A stretch of 64,000 nt of DNA from AP-15 sp963762575 (GCA_963762575.1 CAVXLL010000002.1:248001-312000), one strand, 5' to 3'. Counted from the first letter of the stretch, positions 8,945 to 17,603 are shown. Numbers and translations are program-made. The notes: generated by a model from the letters alone, not told the origin.

Positions 8945-9712
8945 CCGGGGAGATCAGGAGTGGTATTGCCGATCGCCTGAATACCGGGTTTCTCGTCATA
9001 GGAGAGGATGGCGATTTCGCCCCGCCATCACAGTTCGCGGCAGCCGCGCGCCGCATCTCGACTTCGCGGTAAAGGCAAAGCACTTCTGCCATTTTTTGCT
9101 CGAAATCGGGGTCGCGCTGCTCCACGTAGTAGCGGACTTTATGCGGCTTGACCTCATGCGCCGCCAGGATCTTGCACACCGTTCCTGGGCGAGTTTCGCC
9201 AGGCTGGGATGGCCAGCCTGCGGCCCGTGGTTACGCGCATGCGCGGCCAACAAGCGGGTGGTCCACAGCTCGTGTGGATACCCGGATGCGATCGGCTTGG
9301 CGCAAGCCAGCGAAACCAGCCACGCCCTCGCTTCCCGTGTAATCACTGCATCGCGTCCTGCTCGCGGCCGGTCATCGAGCGCTGCGACACCCCCATCCGC
9401 GGCTCGCTCCAGGCACCGCGTCACGGTCTGCTGGCTCACCCCGATCTGCCGTGCGACGACGTAAGCCGATGGGGTGTCGAGGTAGGCAATGATCATGCGA
9501 GCCCGCTCCACCCGGCCCGTCGACTCGCTCCGCGAGCGCGAAATATCGACCAGCGCACGGCGCTGGTCCGGATCAATCGAAAGCGTAATGACGCGGCGCG
9601 CAGCAACATCGCTCCTGCGATGTCGCTGTAAACCGGAAGAAGAAAAGAAAGGAAGTCTAGGCACCCTCGAGGCCGTAATGCCGCCCCCAAGCTCACGGGT
9701 GCGAGCAAACAC
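8945..9712 (-). mobile_element. IS630-family transposase remnant, truncated and frameshifted
   Basis: Read on the minus strand from about 9650, the N-terminal HTH half is clear: a GRVERARMIIAYL segment, then ARQIGVSQQTVTRCL and AALDDRPRAGR, typical of IS630 transposases. A one-base deletion near 9185 shifts the frame to VCKILAAHEVKPHKVRYYVEQ. A second shift near 9030 leads to AILSYDEKPGIQAIGN, which carries the first Asp of the DDE site. The match stops near 8945, so the rest of the catalytic domain and that inverted repeat are missing. It cannot transpose by itself. It is inserted opposite to the phage genes. Confidence 0.8.
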
Positions 9713-9860
9713 CTCAGATTGTCCAATCGGCTCGCGCTGCGAAGGTCACCAATGCGCGGACGCATGGTGGTCTTTTTGGCGAGAGCAGGAAATCACACAT
9801 GTTCTCTGGAACGGCAGTCCGGTGTTCGAGCCGGTGGCTTAGATCTGTCTCTGTTCCGAC

Positions 9861-11450
9861 ATGACGCAAATCTTCATTATCTCCGGCACGTCGTGGACAG
9901 TGCCAGCCACCTGGAATTCGGGTAACAACAGCGTCGAGACGATTGGTGCTGGGGGTGGTGGGCAAACTGCTGATGTATCCTTTGCCGGTTCCGGTGGTGG
10001 TGCAGGTGCATACTCCAAGATAACCAACGCTTCCCTGAGCAGCGGCAACACCATTGTAATCCAGGTCGGCGGGGCCGGCCTTTCCGGCGCCGTGGGGGGC
10101 GACACTTGGTTCAATGGAGCCAGCATCAGTACGTCCTCCGTAGGCGCCCGGGGCGGTGGCGGCGGGACCGACAATTCGGGCGGCGTCGGAGGTGCTGCCA
10201 CAGGCGGCGTCGGCGAGACCAAGTTCTCTGGCGCGAGCGGTGCTGCGGTTGGTGGTTTCAACCCGTATACCGGTGCCGGGGGCGGCGGTGCTGCCGGGCC
10301 AAACGGAGCGGGCGGCAGTGGTGGCAGTCCGAACAACCAGATCGTGGCCGGTGCCGGCGGGGGCGGCGGCAATGGCAACGGCACTGCCGGTGGAAATGGC
10401 AATAGCGCGACCAGCAGCGGCGGCTCGGGCGGCAATGGGAATGGCGGAATCGGCGGCGGCGCCGGCGATACGGGCGGGGGGGCCGGGAATGCCATCGGGG
10501 GGGCTGGTGGCGGAGGCGGAGGCGGACGCTATGGCACCTCAGACGGCGGCGGCAACGGTGCGACCGGCGCCGAATTCGACAGCGCCCATGGCTCCGGAGG
10601 GGGGGGCGGCGGCGGCGGCGGGCGCGACTTTGGCGGTATCGGTGGCGCGGGGAATGGCGGCGATGGCGCTAATTACGGCGGTGGCGGCGGTGGCGGCGGG
10701 TACCCTAGAAGTGGCGCGACCTACGGTACGGGCGGTAATGGTGGCCAAGGGATCATTGTCGTAACCTATACGCCCGCAATAAGCGCTACGGTAGCGGCGG
10801 AGTGCTGGAGTGCAATGGAATGCCAAACGTACGCCGGCATAAATGCCTATGACCCCGTCGAGTTCGGCCGATCTGCCCTGAGCGATGGCAGACTGCCGAT
10901 CGAAGGGCACCAGGAAATTCGGTGCGCTGGCGAAACTGCGATTGAAGCTTCTTGTGTTGCACTTCGGAGTACTGGGATCCCGGCCGAATGCGTGGGATCC
11001 GTTGTCAGCACGGATGCGCTCATGCCTTTGGAATTTGCCGCATTGTTACACAACGATGCGCTGGGTTGTGTGGAATTCGCCTCGGTCATTCCGAGGAAAG
11101 CGAGCGGTTGGGCCGAATTCATCGCGACCCGAGCGTTCGGTTCAGAAATTACCATCGAACAGCTCGGGAACTTGCGAGTAAATCCCGGCCTGGGTTTGGA
11201 GTCCCGTACTTTGCTCGCTGGTAACGTACAGTTCCGCCTTGAGCTTCTCGCAACTCTGGGCAATGAGGATCTCCTAGCTTTGGAATCGGTAATGAGCGGT
11301 GCACATATTGCGGCTGGTGGGCCGTTCTACTTGGAGTGGGCAGACCCGCCATCCGTGCTCGTCGTGGCGCCTGAAAGGCTGCTGCGCTCGTCCGGCAGGA
11401 TCCGCATCCTTGCCGGGGTCGGCAGCGTTCACCCGCTCAGAGGTCAGTGA
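9861..11450 (+). CDS. Glycine-rich phage fibre-like protein
   Basis: A 529-residue protein that starts MTQIFIISGTSWTVP, a strand seen at the front of glycine-rich virion proteins. Residues about 35-305 are dominated by poly-glycine with Ala, Asn and Ser, and end in GQGIIVVTYTP, the usual exit of this domain. Residues about 310-529 are different: weak repeats of 15-30 residues with Glu-Cys, Glu-Phe or Glu-Trp pairs (AECWSAMEC, PVEFGRS, PLEFAA, CVEFAS). The likely role is a tail or head fibre, perhaps with a self-associating glycine-rich sheet. The gene has an extreme GGC/GGT codon content in its first half. Confidence 0.65.
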   Translation: MTQIFIISGTSWTVPATWNSGNNSVETIGAGGGGQTADVSFAGSGGGAGAYSKITNASLSSGNTIVIQVGGAGLSGAVGGDTWFNGASISTSSVGARGGGGGTDNSGGVGGAATGGVGETKFSGASGAAVGGFNPYTGAGGGGAAGPNGAGGSGGSPNNQIVAGAGGGGGNGNGTAGGNGNSATSSGGSGGNGNGGIGGGAGDTGGGAGNAIGGAGGGGGGGRYGTSDGGGNGATGAEFDSAHGSGGGGGGGGGRDFGGIGGAGNGGDGANYGGGGGGGGYPRSGATYGTGGNGGQGIIVVTYTPAISATVAAECWSAMECQTYAGINAYDPVEFGRSALSDGRLPIEGHQEIRCAGETAIEASCVALRSTGIPAECVGSVVSTDALMPLEFAALLHNDALGCVEFASVIPRKASGWAEFIATRAFGSEITIEQLGNLRVNPGLGLESRTLLAGNVQFRLELLATLGNEDLLALESVMSGAHIAAGGPFYLEWADPPSVLVVAPERLLRSSGRIRILAGVGSVHPLRGQ

Positions 11451-11458
11451 GTTTCCGA

Positions 11459-11836
11459 ATGCGCATCCCAACGCCTTTCGCTCCGATAGAGGTCGGTGAA
11501 ACAGATTGCTTTGCTTTCGATTTCACGCCGGATGTGGGTGCGGCTACGATCGTGTCGACGAGTTGGACTTGCGCATTGGGTCCCTACGAGACCGCCATCG
11601 ATCCGACGCCGTAGTCACGGGTTTTGTCCGCTTCCCCGCAAGCTGCTATCCAAGTGCGTTCACCTATGGACGGCTCGTTGCAGACGCGCACGGGGTCATT
11701 TTCCGTCGCATGGATCGGCGGTATGCCGGTCTCGGCAGCTGGCGGTACGTATATCCTTGAGGCCACTGTTAATCTTAACGACGGTCGTGTGCTGAAGCTC
11801 AATGCGGCGGTCCAGTGCAACCTGCCGGGCTCATGA
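11459..11836 (+). pseudogene. Small phage structural protein interrupted by an amber codon
   Basis: From ATG 11459 the frame reads MRIPTPFAPIEVGETDC for 51 codons, then meets TAG at 11612-11614. It stays open in the same frame with SRVLSASPQAAIQV to the natural stop at 11836. Without the stop the protein would be 125 residues: an N-terminal strand pair with an FDFTPDVGA turn and a C-terminal half ending VNLNDGRVLKLN, like a small Ig-like or baseplate-type virion protein. It sits eight bases after the glycine-rich gene and before the protease gene. The C-terminal half has an internal ATG but no obvious ribosome site. Confidence 0.65.
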
Positions 11837-11900
11837 GCTCGGGCACGGCCTCTCTCGTCCGGTTGTGACTTATTCCGACATCTGACTGGGATTTCGAATT

Positions 11901-13823
11901 ATGCGGCTTTACGGCGCAATCCAGAAGATCGAGCCTCAGAACGACGGCACCGTGCGGGTGTACGGGATCGCAACATCCGAGGCTGTGGACGAACAGGGAG
12001 AGATCGTGCGGGCAGACGCCATTCGCGCAGCGATCCCGGACTATATGCGTTTCCCGGCTCTTAGAGAAATGCATCAGCTCTCCGCCGCCGGATCGACGCT
12101 TGAAGCCGAAGTCTGTGAGGACGGGACCACCCGCATTGTCGCCCATGTTGTCGACCCGGTCGCGGTGGCGAAGGTTAGAAATCAGGTCTATCGAGGTTTC
12201 TCGATCGGTGGGCGCGTCACGCAGCGCGAGGCCGGCAACCCGAAGACGATCACCGGTCTCGTGTTGAACGAAATTTCCTTGGTGGACCGGCCGGCTAACC
12301 CTGAAGCTATTTTCGACTGCTGGAAAGCAGCAATGCCGCCGGATGCCCCTGTAGGTGTCGCAGAGCTTGGTGTCGCGAGAGGCGAACCCGCCGATGCGGA
12401 ACACGCGCGGTCAAGGCCGCAACCATTCAACGCCCCAATCCAGATCTGGGCCTGCACTGTTCCCGATCACCGGCATCTCGCCAAAGCGGATGCGCTCAAG
12501 TGTCTCGAGGGCGGTGCCGGAACACCAGAAGACCGCCCGACCGCCGCGGCGAAGGAGAGCATGGTTAACGATGAAGGGGCCGGCTCGGGCCTCGAATCTC
12601 CCGACAAGCCACCCAGTGCTTCACTGACGAAAGCTCCGCGTGATGTCGGTCAGATCGCTCGCATTATTGCTGAGCTCGAGTGGTTGAGGGAAGCTCTGGA
12701 ACTCGAGGCAGCTATCGAGAACGATCAGTCGCCGCAGCCGGCGCGATTGCAGGCGATCATCACTGAACTTTGTGATTTTCTGAGCTGCTTGGCAAACGAA
12801 GAAATCGCTGAAATCTCGGGTGATGCTGAGCCAGGCGATTCACCGCTTGCATCGGGAAAACCGGGGATGCTCGGCACCACTGACGCATCCGACCTTGAAC
12901 GCGTCGCTGCTTTTCTCCGGAAGGGCCGCTCCAATAAGCTACAGCTCGCTGGCGGCGCCATCGCGAAGGCCAAGCACTCGCGGGGCGACCAGGCTCTGCT
13001 GGATACGGCCCACTTCGCGTGCGACCAATGTCTGAAATTTGGCGGGTTATCGGTTGATGAGCGCGCGAATATGCGGCAAGCGCGCGATTATCTGCAGACA
13101 GCTGGCGCAATACCGGCCCCGCTCTGGACCGCTGAGCGAACAGGGGATGACGACCCTTTGCCAGCTGGGCCAGAATGCCCCGTGGACAACTGCCCCGAGG
13201 TAGACATTGTCAAAGTGTTCGGCCTCGTCACCAAAATGCTGTGCAAACGGGAGCGCGCCCACCAGAACCTGATGGATCTGGCTCATGAATGCCTGCAGGT
13301 GCTGACCGACGGACATGTTTGCGAACAGGCCACGAAGTTGGGGGCGCGCCATTCAAAGGAGACAATAGAGCTTTTCAAAGCATCGCATTGTCATCTTGTT
13401 GCAGCCGGAGCCAAATGCAACGCGACCGGCGCCGACGAGCCGCTCACGCCGGCTCAGCTCGCGTTCGAGACGAACGTGCCGACGGCAGACCGAGCGAACG
13501 CGCTCTCTGGTGAGCCCGTCGAAAAGGCGGCGCTGGCAAAGGTTCTGGGGGAGATTGTTCCGATGATCGAGCGGCTGACGAAGCGAGTCGACGAGATGGC
13601 ACGGACCCCGCTACCGCCTGTGACCATGGCCAAGGGCACTGTTTCGGTATCGAAACAACAGGACCGCGGAAGCAATGTTGGCAACAGCAATCCTGAGTTG
13701 TCGCCGGAAGCTGTCGCCGCCGCGCTCGCCAAGATGAGCAAAGAGGAACAGACGTTGACGCTGATAAAGGCCAGCTATGCAACTCCTATTCGGATCGCCG
13801 GCTCAGCTGCAGATCAACACTGA
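11901..13823 (+). CDS. Prohead protease fused to scaffold, XkdF/HK97-like
   Basis: A 640-residue capsid-maturation protein. Residues 1-150 look like a phage serine protease of the XkdF type: GIATSEAVDEQGEIV, then an exposed VYRGFSIGGRV segment, then ISLVDRPANPEA, which is the usual end of the domain. The rest is long, charged and helical, as expected for an attached scaffold. It contains two related helical segments, near residues 350-405 (KAKHSRGDQALLDTAH) and 435-500 (NLMDLAHECLQVLTDG, then GARHSKETIEL), which suggest a duplicated KHS-type module. The C-terminus ends 144 bases before the major capsid gene, the normal order for HK97-like phages. Confidence 0.75.
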   Translation: MRLYGAIQKIEPQNDGTVRVYGIATSEAVDEQGEIVRADAIRAAIPDYMRFPALREMHQLSAAGSTLEAEVCEDGTTRIVAHVVDPVAVAKVRNQVYRGFSIGGRVTQREAGNPKTITGLVLNEISLVDRPANPEAIFDCWKAAMPPDAPVGVAELGVARGEPADAEHARSRPQPFNAPIQIWACTVPDHRHLAKADALKCLEGGAGTPEDRPTAAAKESMVNDEGAGSGLESPDKPPSASLTKAPRDVGQIARIIAELEWLREALELEAAIENDQSPQPARLQAIITELCDFLSCLANEEIAEISGDAEPGDSPLASGKPGMLGTTDASDLERVAAFLRKGRSNKLQLAGGAIAKAKHSRGDQALLDTAHFACDQCLKFGGLSVDERANMRQARDYLQTAGAIPAPLWTAERTGDDDPLPAGPECPVDNCPEVDIVKVFGLVTKMLCKRERAHQNLMDLAHECLQVLTDGHVCEQATKLGARHSKETIELFKASHCHLVAAGAKCNATGADEPLTPAQLAFETNVPTADRANALSGEPVEKAALAKVLGEIVPMIERLTKRVDEMARTPLPPVTMAKGTVSVSKQQDRGSNVGNSNPELSPEAVAAALAKMSKEEQTLTLIKASYATPIRIAGSAADQH

Positions 13824-13911
13824 ATCTGCGGTCGACCAACCGCCGGGAGCAATTCGCTCGACGCATCGGGGATCGCGTACATAACACCAACCGGCCCAAC
13901 GGCCCTCACCG

Positions 13912-13939
13912 AGCCCGGCGCCTTACCGGGCTTTTTGTT
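13912..13939 (+). terminator. Intrinsic terminator or attenuator before the capsid gene
   Basis: AGCCCGG at 13912-13918 pairs with CCGGGCT at 13926-13932 around a seven-base loop and runs into TTTTTGTT. It lies between the protease/scaffold gene and the capsid gene. As all genes here face the same way, it may reduce read-through or act as a processing point that gives capsid a separate transcript. No strong promoter was seen between it and the capsid start. Confidence 0.65.
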
Positions 13940-13969
13940 ACCCCCCTTTTCCCGGGAGGAATTTATTTG

Positions 13970-15469
13970 ATGAACTCGATCACTCAAGAATCGTTGGAGC
14001 TCATGAAAGGGGCTCTGGCACAGCCGGATTTTCGATTGGCCAAATCGATTTCGACTGCGACCGGCCTTTTGGCGTATGACCTTCAGGCGCCAGCCAAAAA
14101 CCTTTATCCGTTTGTTACTCCGCTCAGGAACATCGTTCCACGAGTCGGAGGTGGCGTCGGCTCCGCTACAAATTGGAGGCAAGTCAACGCGATCATCGGT
14201 TCCGGTTTCGATTCGATGGGGTGGGTGCCGGAGGGCCAACGCTCGGGTCAGATGTCTTATTCGACCTCGAACAAAACTTCAGCTTTTGTCACGATCGGGG
14301 AGGAAGACGCGGCGACCTTCGAAGCGATCTCCGCCGGCCGGACATTCGAAGACATTCAGGCACAAATGGCTTTCCGCCTTCTGCAAAAGATGATGCTGAA
14401 GGAGGAGATGGCGATCCTCGCCGGCAACGCCTCATTGATGCTCGGTACCCCTTCTACTCCGACCTTATCGGCATCGGGCGCCGCTGCAACGCTGCCGACC
14501 GCGACCTATTTCGTCAAAGTTGTAGCGCTGACTCTCGAAGGCTACCAGAACACCAGCGTTTTGAGCGGTGTCGCAACCACGAAGACCGTGATCGGAGCTG
14601 ACGGAAAGAGCTTCACGTTGTCTGGCGGTGCCTCGAACATTAGCGCCGAGGCAAGCCAGGCGGTAACGCTCGGCCAGACGCTGTTCTGCTCGGTCAGCTC
14701 GGTCCAAGGCGCGGTCGCGTATGCTTGGTATGTGTCGACCACCAGCGGTAGCGAGACATTGCAGGCCATTACGACAATCAACAGCCTAGCTGTAGCCGCG
14801 CCGCTCAGCACGGGCACCCAGTCGCAAAGCGTTAGTACAGCCGACAACTCTGCCAACCCGAGTTACGCCTACGACGGGCTGTTGACGACGGCGCTGAAAC
14901 CGGGCTCGAATGCCTATGTCAATGTCATGCCGACGGGGACGGCAGGGACTGGCACGCCTCTGACCGCATCGGGCCGCGGTTCGGTTGTCGAGATCGACAC
15001 AATGTTCCAGAATATGTGGAACAATTTTCAAGTGTCCCCAACGGTTCTTTACGTCAACGCGCAGGAGCTGAAGAACATAACGGCAAAGGTGCTATCGAAT
15101 GCCTCGGGTCCGCTACTGCGCTACGATAGCCCTGCCGACGGCAGCGAGGGTGAATATCAGCTGATCGCATCCGGGGTCGTTCAGTTTTACTATAATCCCT
15201 TTGCCTTAAATGGTGGGCTTCGGATTCCAATCCGAATCCACCCGAAAGTGCCGCCCGGAACGGTCATCGGTTGGGCGGAGAACCTGCCCATCCAGTACCA
15301 ATCGAATGAGGTACCAAACGTCGCCGAGATCAAAACGCGGCAAGACTACTACCAGATCGATTGGCCGCTCGTTACCCGCCAGCGTCAAGTCGGTGTTTAT
15401 GCCGAGGAGGTACTGGCCGTCTACGCTCCTTTTGCGATGGGTGTCATCTGCAACATCGCAAACGGGTGA
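13970..15469 (+). CDS. Major capsid protein, HK97 fold, with Ig-like insertion
   Basis: A 500-residue capsid protein. ATG 13970 is preferred because GGGAGGA at 13954-13960 lies nine bases upstream. Residues 1-160 give the N-arm and P-domain start (AIIGSGFDSMGWVPEGQ, EDIQAQMAFRLLQKMML). Residues about 163-285 are a Ser/Thr/Ala-rich beta segment (TLPTATYFVKVVALTLEG, then AVAYAWYVST) that looks like an inserted FnIII/Ig-type domain. After it the capsid fold resumes with the TMFQNMWNNF segment, FYYNPFALNGG and VPNVAEIKTRQDYYQIDWP, ending with VYAEEVLAVYAPF. The insertion may decorate the capsid surface. Confidence 0.85.
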   Translation: MNSITQESLELMKGALAQPDFRLAKSISTATGLLAYDLQAPAKNLYPFVTPLRNIVPRVGGGVGSATNWRQVNAIIGSGFDSMGWVPEGQRSGQMSYSTSNKTSAFVTIGEEDAATFEAISAGRTFEDIQAQMAFRLLQKMMLKEEMAILAGNASLMLGTPSTPTLSASGAAATLPTATYFVKVVALTLEGYQNTSVLSGVATTKTVIGADGKSFTLSGGASNISAEASQAVTLGQTLFCSVSSVQGAVAYAWYVSTTSGSETLQAITTINSLAVAAPLSTGTQSQSVSTADNSANPSYAYDGLLTTALKPGSNAYVNVMPTGTAGTGTPLTASGRGSVVEIDTMFQNMWNNFQVSPTVLYVNAQELKNITAKVLSNASGPLLRYDSPADGSEGEYQLIASGVVQFYYNPFALNGGLRIPIRIHPKVPPGTVIGWAENLPIQYQSNEVPNVAEIKTRQDYYQIDWPLVTRQRQVGVYAEEVLAVYAPFAMGVICNIANG

Positions 15470-15933
15470 CGCTGGTGATCGAGAACTCGGCGCTTTCTTC
15501 GGAAGCGTTTATTGCGGCAGCCCCCGGGTCGAGCCCGGGGGCCCCACTGGGCGGGGACCTAATACCACTGCGCGCCACCTTCGGCCAAGATGAGGCCAGC
15601 CACGGGGAAACGCGTTATTCGGTCGATGGCCACGGTCTAATTCAAGTTCCTCCGGAGGCGGTCGGCCCCCTGACGACAATCGGAGGGTTCGTATTGGCAA
15701 AGACAGGCGGCAAGATGATTTCCGTCGGCGTGCTTCCGCTGCACCACGACGATGCTGCAGGGTGTTCCTATGCCGGCCGTCAATATCTCGGTGATTCGAA
15801 TGGGGACGTGCTCGTCCCGGCCGAAGCCGCCTCCGAACTGTCGGCGCATGGCTTCGTCCCCGTTTACGAGGGGGTGATGCTGGCCCAGGATCGAGGGAAA
15901 TCGTCGCCGAGCAACCGTTCCAAAAAAGGTTGA
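15466..15933 (+). CDS. Hypothetical phage head protein
   Basis: GTG at 15466 overlaps the capsid stop codon (GTGA), which supports translational coupling; a GTG at 15475 is also possible. The product is about 155 residues. Residues 19-27 (APGSSPGAP) are encoded by a perfect palindrome that looks inserted in frame. The middle has RYSVDGHGLIQVPPEA, then an SVGVLPLHHDDAAGCSYAGR segment, and the end has VPAEAASELSAHGF, a pattern seen in small proteins next to phage capsid genes. No enzyme motif. It may be a head-tail or decoration protein. Confidence 0.55.
   Translation: MTLVIENSALSSEAFIAAAPGSSPGAPLGGDLIPLRATFGQDEASHGETRYSVDGHGLIQVPPEAVGPLTTIGGFVLAKTGGKMISVGVLPLHHDDAAGCSYAGRQYLGDSNGDVLVPAEAASELSAHGFVPVYEGVMLAQDRGKSSPSNRSKKG
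15520..15542. repeat. Palindromic repeat copy 1, inside a coding region
   Basis: GCCCCCGGG at 15520-15528 pairs perfectly with CCCGGGGGC at 15534-15542 around a five-base loop (TCGAG). The left arm is identical to that of a second palindrome at 18703. It encodes the Pro/Gly/Ser stretch near the front of the protein without breaking the frame. GC-rich palindromes of this general form are dispersed in many alphaproteobacterial genomes. Confidence 0.65.
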
Positions 15934-15937
15934 TTCG

Positions 15938-16570
15938 GTGGCCTTTGGGGATCTGACGACGCTCGCCGACATCAAGGTGTGGCTGCAAACCGGACAGGCC
16001 GCCTTTCCATCAACCGACGATGCGCTGCTTACCCGTCTTGTCACGGCGGCAAGTCAATATATTCAGACTTGGCTGAACCGCCAAATCGCTTCGGCTGATT
16101 ACCTCGAAGTGCGCGACGGGACTGGATCCCACAGGTTGCAATTCGCGTGCTTTCCGGTAACCGCAGTGCTGTCGTTGACGATAGACGGTCAAGCTGTCCC
16201 TGCGGCGGCCTCGTTCAACGCAGGGGGCTACCGATTCAGTTCCACACAGCTTTCGGTTCGCGGCTATAGGTTCAAGCGCGGGGCCCAGAACGTTGTCATC
16301 GCATACACGGCGGGATATTCGACTACTCCGCCCGAGGTCGCACAAGCATGCATCGAGCTCGTCTCGCTGCGTTACCGGGAGCGTACTCGCATCGGCGAAG
16401 TCTCGAGATCGTTGGGCGGTGCAGAGACCGTCGCCTACGCGCAAAAGGACATGAGCGACCCGATCAAGACGCTGCTCCAACAATATCGCCTGGTGGCACC
16501 GATAGCCGCGATCCAACCAACACCGGCGGCAACCGGCATCGATGCGACGATAATATCGGGCGTCTTGTGA
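15938..16570 (+). CDS. Phage head-tail connector protein, gp6-like
   Basis: A GTG start at 15938 gives 210 residues. The front half is helical (LADIKVWLQTGQAAF, DDALLTRLVTAASQYIQTWLNR), as in HK97 gp6-type adaptors that sit under the portal. The middle is a beta region (FPVTAVLSLTIDG). The segment VIAYTAGYSTTPPEVAQACIEL is very typical of this family and is followed by a helix with LRYRERTRIGEVSRSLGG. The stop overlaps the GTG of the next gene. Function is assigned from family pattern and from position directly after capsid genes. Confidence 0.8.
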   Translation: MAFGDLTTLADIKVWLQTGQAAFPSTDDALLTRLVTAASQYIQTWLNRQIASADYLEVRDGTGSHRLQFACFPVTAVLSLTIDGQAVPAAASFNAGGYRFSSTQLSVRGYRFKRGAQNVVIAYTAGYSTTPPEVAQACIELVSLRYRERTRIGEVSRSLGGAETVAYAQKDMSDPIKTLLQQYRLVAPIAAIQPTPAATGIDATIISGVL

Positions 16571-17049
16571 TTACCGCCCGCCTTGTCGGCGACGACGCAG
16601 TGCTGGCTTGGCTGCGCACCACTCCGGATCTGGCCGCTTCGGGGCTCGCGCGTGCGATCACCACGCTGGGTATCGAACTTCAGCGCAAGATCCAGCAGGC
16701 TGAGCCCACTGGCCAAAACCCCGCTGCCCGCTCGGGCTCGCTCAGATCAGGTACAAGTCTACAAATCGACCAGAGTGACGACAGGATTGCAGCAACGGTC
16801 TCCGGTGACAGCGAGAATGCCCACGCTCACGAATCTGATTTCACGGGCGCGGTCGACGTCCGGGCAAAACTGCGCCGTGCTAAAAAGGCGTTCGGACGTC
16901 CGGCACCCAGGAAGGCGAGCAAAATGCGGTCGCACCGCCGCCGGACAGAGATTCCGGAGCGCTCTTTTTTGCGCTCGGCACTGGAAGATATGGACCCTGC
17001 GATCCGCGATGAGGTGGAAGCGGCATTGCGCGAGGCATTAACGCGATGA
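16567..17049 (+). CDS. HK97 gp10-like neck/tail completion protein
   Basis: GTG at 16567 overlaps the previous stop (GTGA), giving 160 residues. The front has an RLVGDDAVLAWLR helix. A further helix TLGIELQRKIQQAE follows, then TGSLRSG-like text (ARSGSLRSGTSL), which is the signature area of HK97 gp10 family proteins. The C-terminal third is basic, then has PERSFLRSALEDMDPAIRDEVE, matching the usual PxRPFLRPAL motif of the family. It probably forms the neck or terminates the tail. The stop overlaps the following small frame by ATGA. Confidence 0.75.
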   Translation: MITARLVGDDAVLAWLRTTPDLAASGLARAITTLGIELQRKIQQAEPTGQNPAARSGSLRSGTSLQIDQSDDRIAATVSGDSENAHAHESDFTGAVDVRAKLRRAKKAFGRPAPRKASKMRSHRRRTEIPERSFLRSALEDMDPAIRDEVEAALREALTR

Positions 17050-17171
17050 CGGTCGCTCAGCATATATTCTTTGCTTCCTCTTCCTCAGTATCAGAAGATA
17101 CAAGTCCCGCTTTATCGACCGGCAACGCAGCAGTGCATCGCCGCGGCTTGGCATTCGAAATCGGCCGATGA
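17046..17171 (+). CDS. Small 41-residue coupled ORF
   Basis: ATG at 17046 overlaps the stop of the gp10-like gene (ATGA), and its own TGA at 17169-17171 overlaps the ATG of the next gene (ATGA). The product starts MTVAQHIFFASSSSV and has no membrane segment or known motif. Tight overlaps on both sides make translation likely. The protein might only serve to carry ribosomes to the next gene. No homologue is recognised. Confidence 0.45.
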   Translation: MTVAQHIFFASSSSVSEDTSPALSTGNAAVHRRGLAFEIGR

Positions 17172-17603
17172 TAGTTCGTGAAACTATCTACCGCGCATTA
17201 TGGGAGCTCGGCGCAAGTGCGGCGCAGTTCACCAGTACAAATCGCCGTCTGCGACATTGGGCGGATGTCGCTCCGGCGGAGCAGCCGGCCTTGTTTATGA
17301 GCGAAAAAGGGGGACAATCCGCGATCAAGAAGCTTGGCGCGCCGATCGTCTGGACACTCTACGCAGAGTTCTACGTGTATGCCCATTCAAGCGACCCGTA
17401 TCTCGCGCCGGCAGCGGTTTTGAACCCTCTGCTCGATGCTCTCGAAGGCGCGCTCGCACCGTCACCGACGACTGGAATCCAGAACCTTGGGCTGCCTCAG
17501 ATGGTGCAGCACGCCTATATCACGGGCAAGATTCAGACCCGACGAAGGCGTACTCGGCGATCAGGCCATCGCGATCGTACCCGTCGAAATCATGTGCTTC
17601 TGA
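17168..17603 (+). pseudogene. Tail completion / minor tail protein (DUF3168-like), frameshifted near the end
   Basis: ATG 17168 begins MIVRETIYRALWELG and continues through an RRLRHWADVAPAEQPALFM segment and VWTLYAEFYVYAHSSDP, typical of DUF3168 tail-terminator proteins, up to HAYITGKIQT. The frame then turns into an Arg-rich tail running to 17635. One base over, the sequence reads DEGVLGDQAIAIVPVEIMCF and stops at 17601-17603, which is the usual end of this family (a VPVEI strand). One extra C in CCC at 17538-17540 explains the shift. As written the last 25 residues are replaced. Confidence 0.75.

Noticed and set aside
10156..10764. Alternative frames over the glycine-rich gene
   Set aside because: The other frames are Ala/Arg-rich by-products of GGC repeats; only the frame starting at 9861 has a sensible front and end.
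11612..11614. Genetic code change with TAG as sense codon
   Set aside because: Other genes in the window use TAG as a normal stop (for example tadG and glcF), and only isolated in-frame cases occur.
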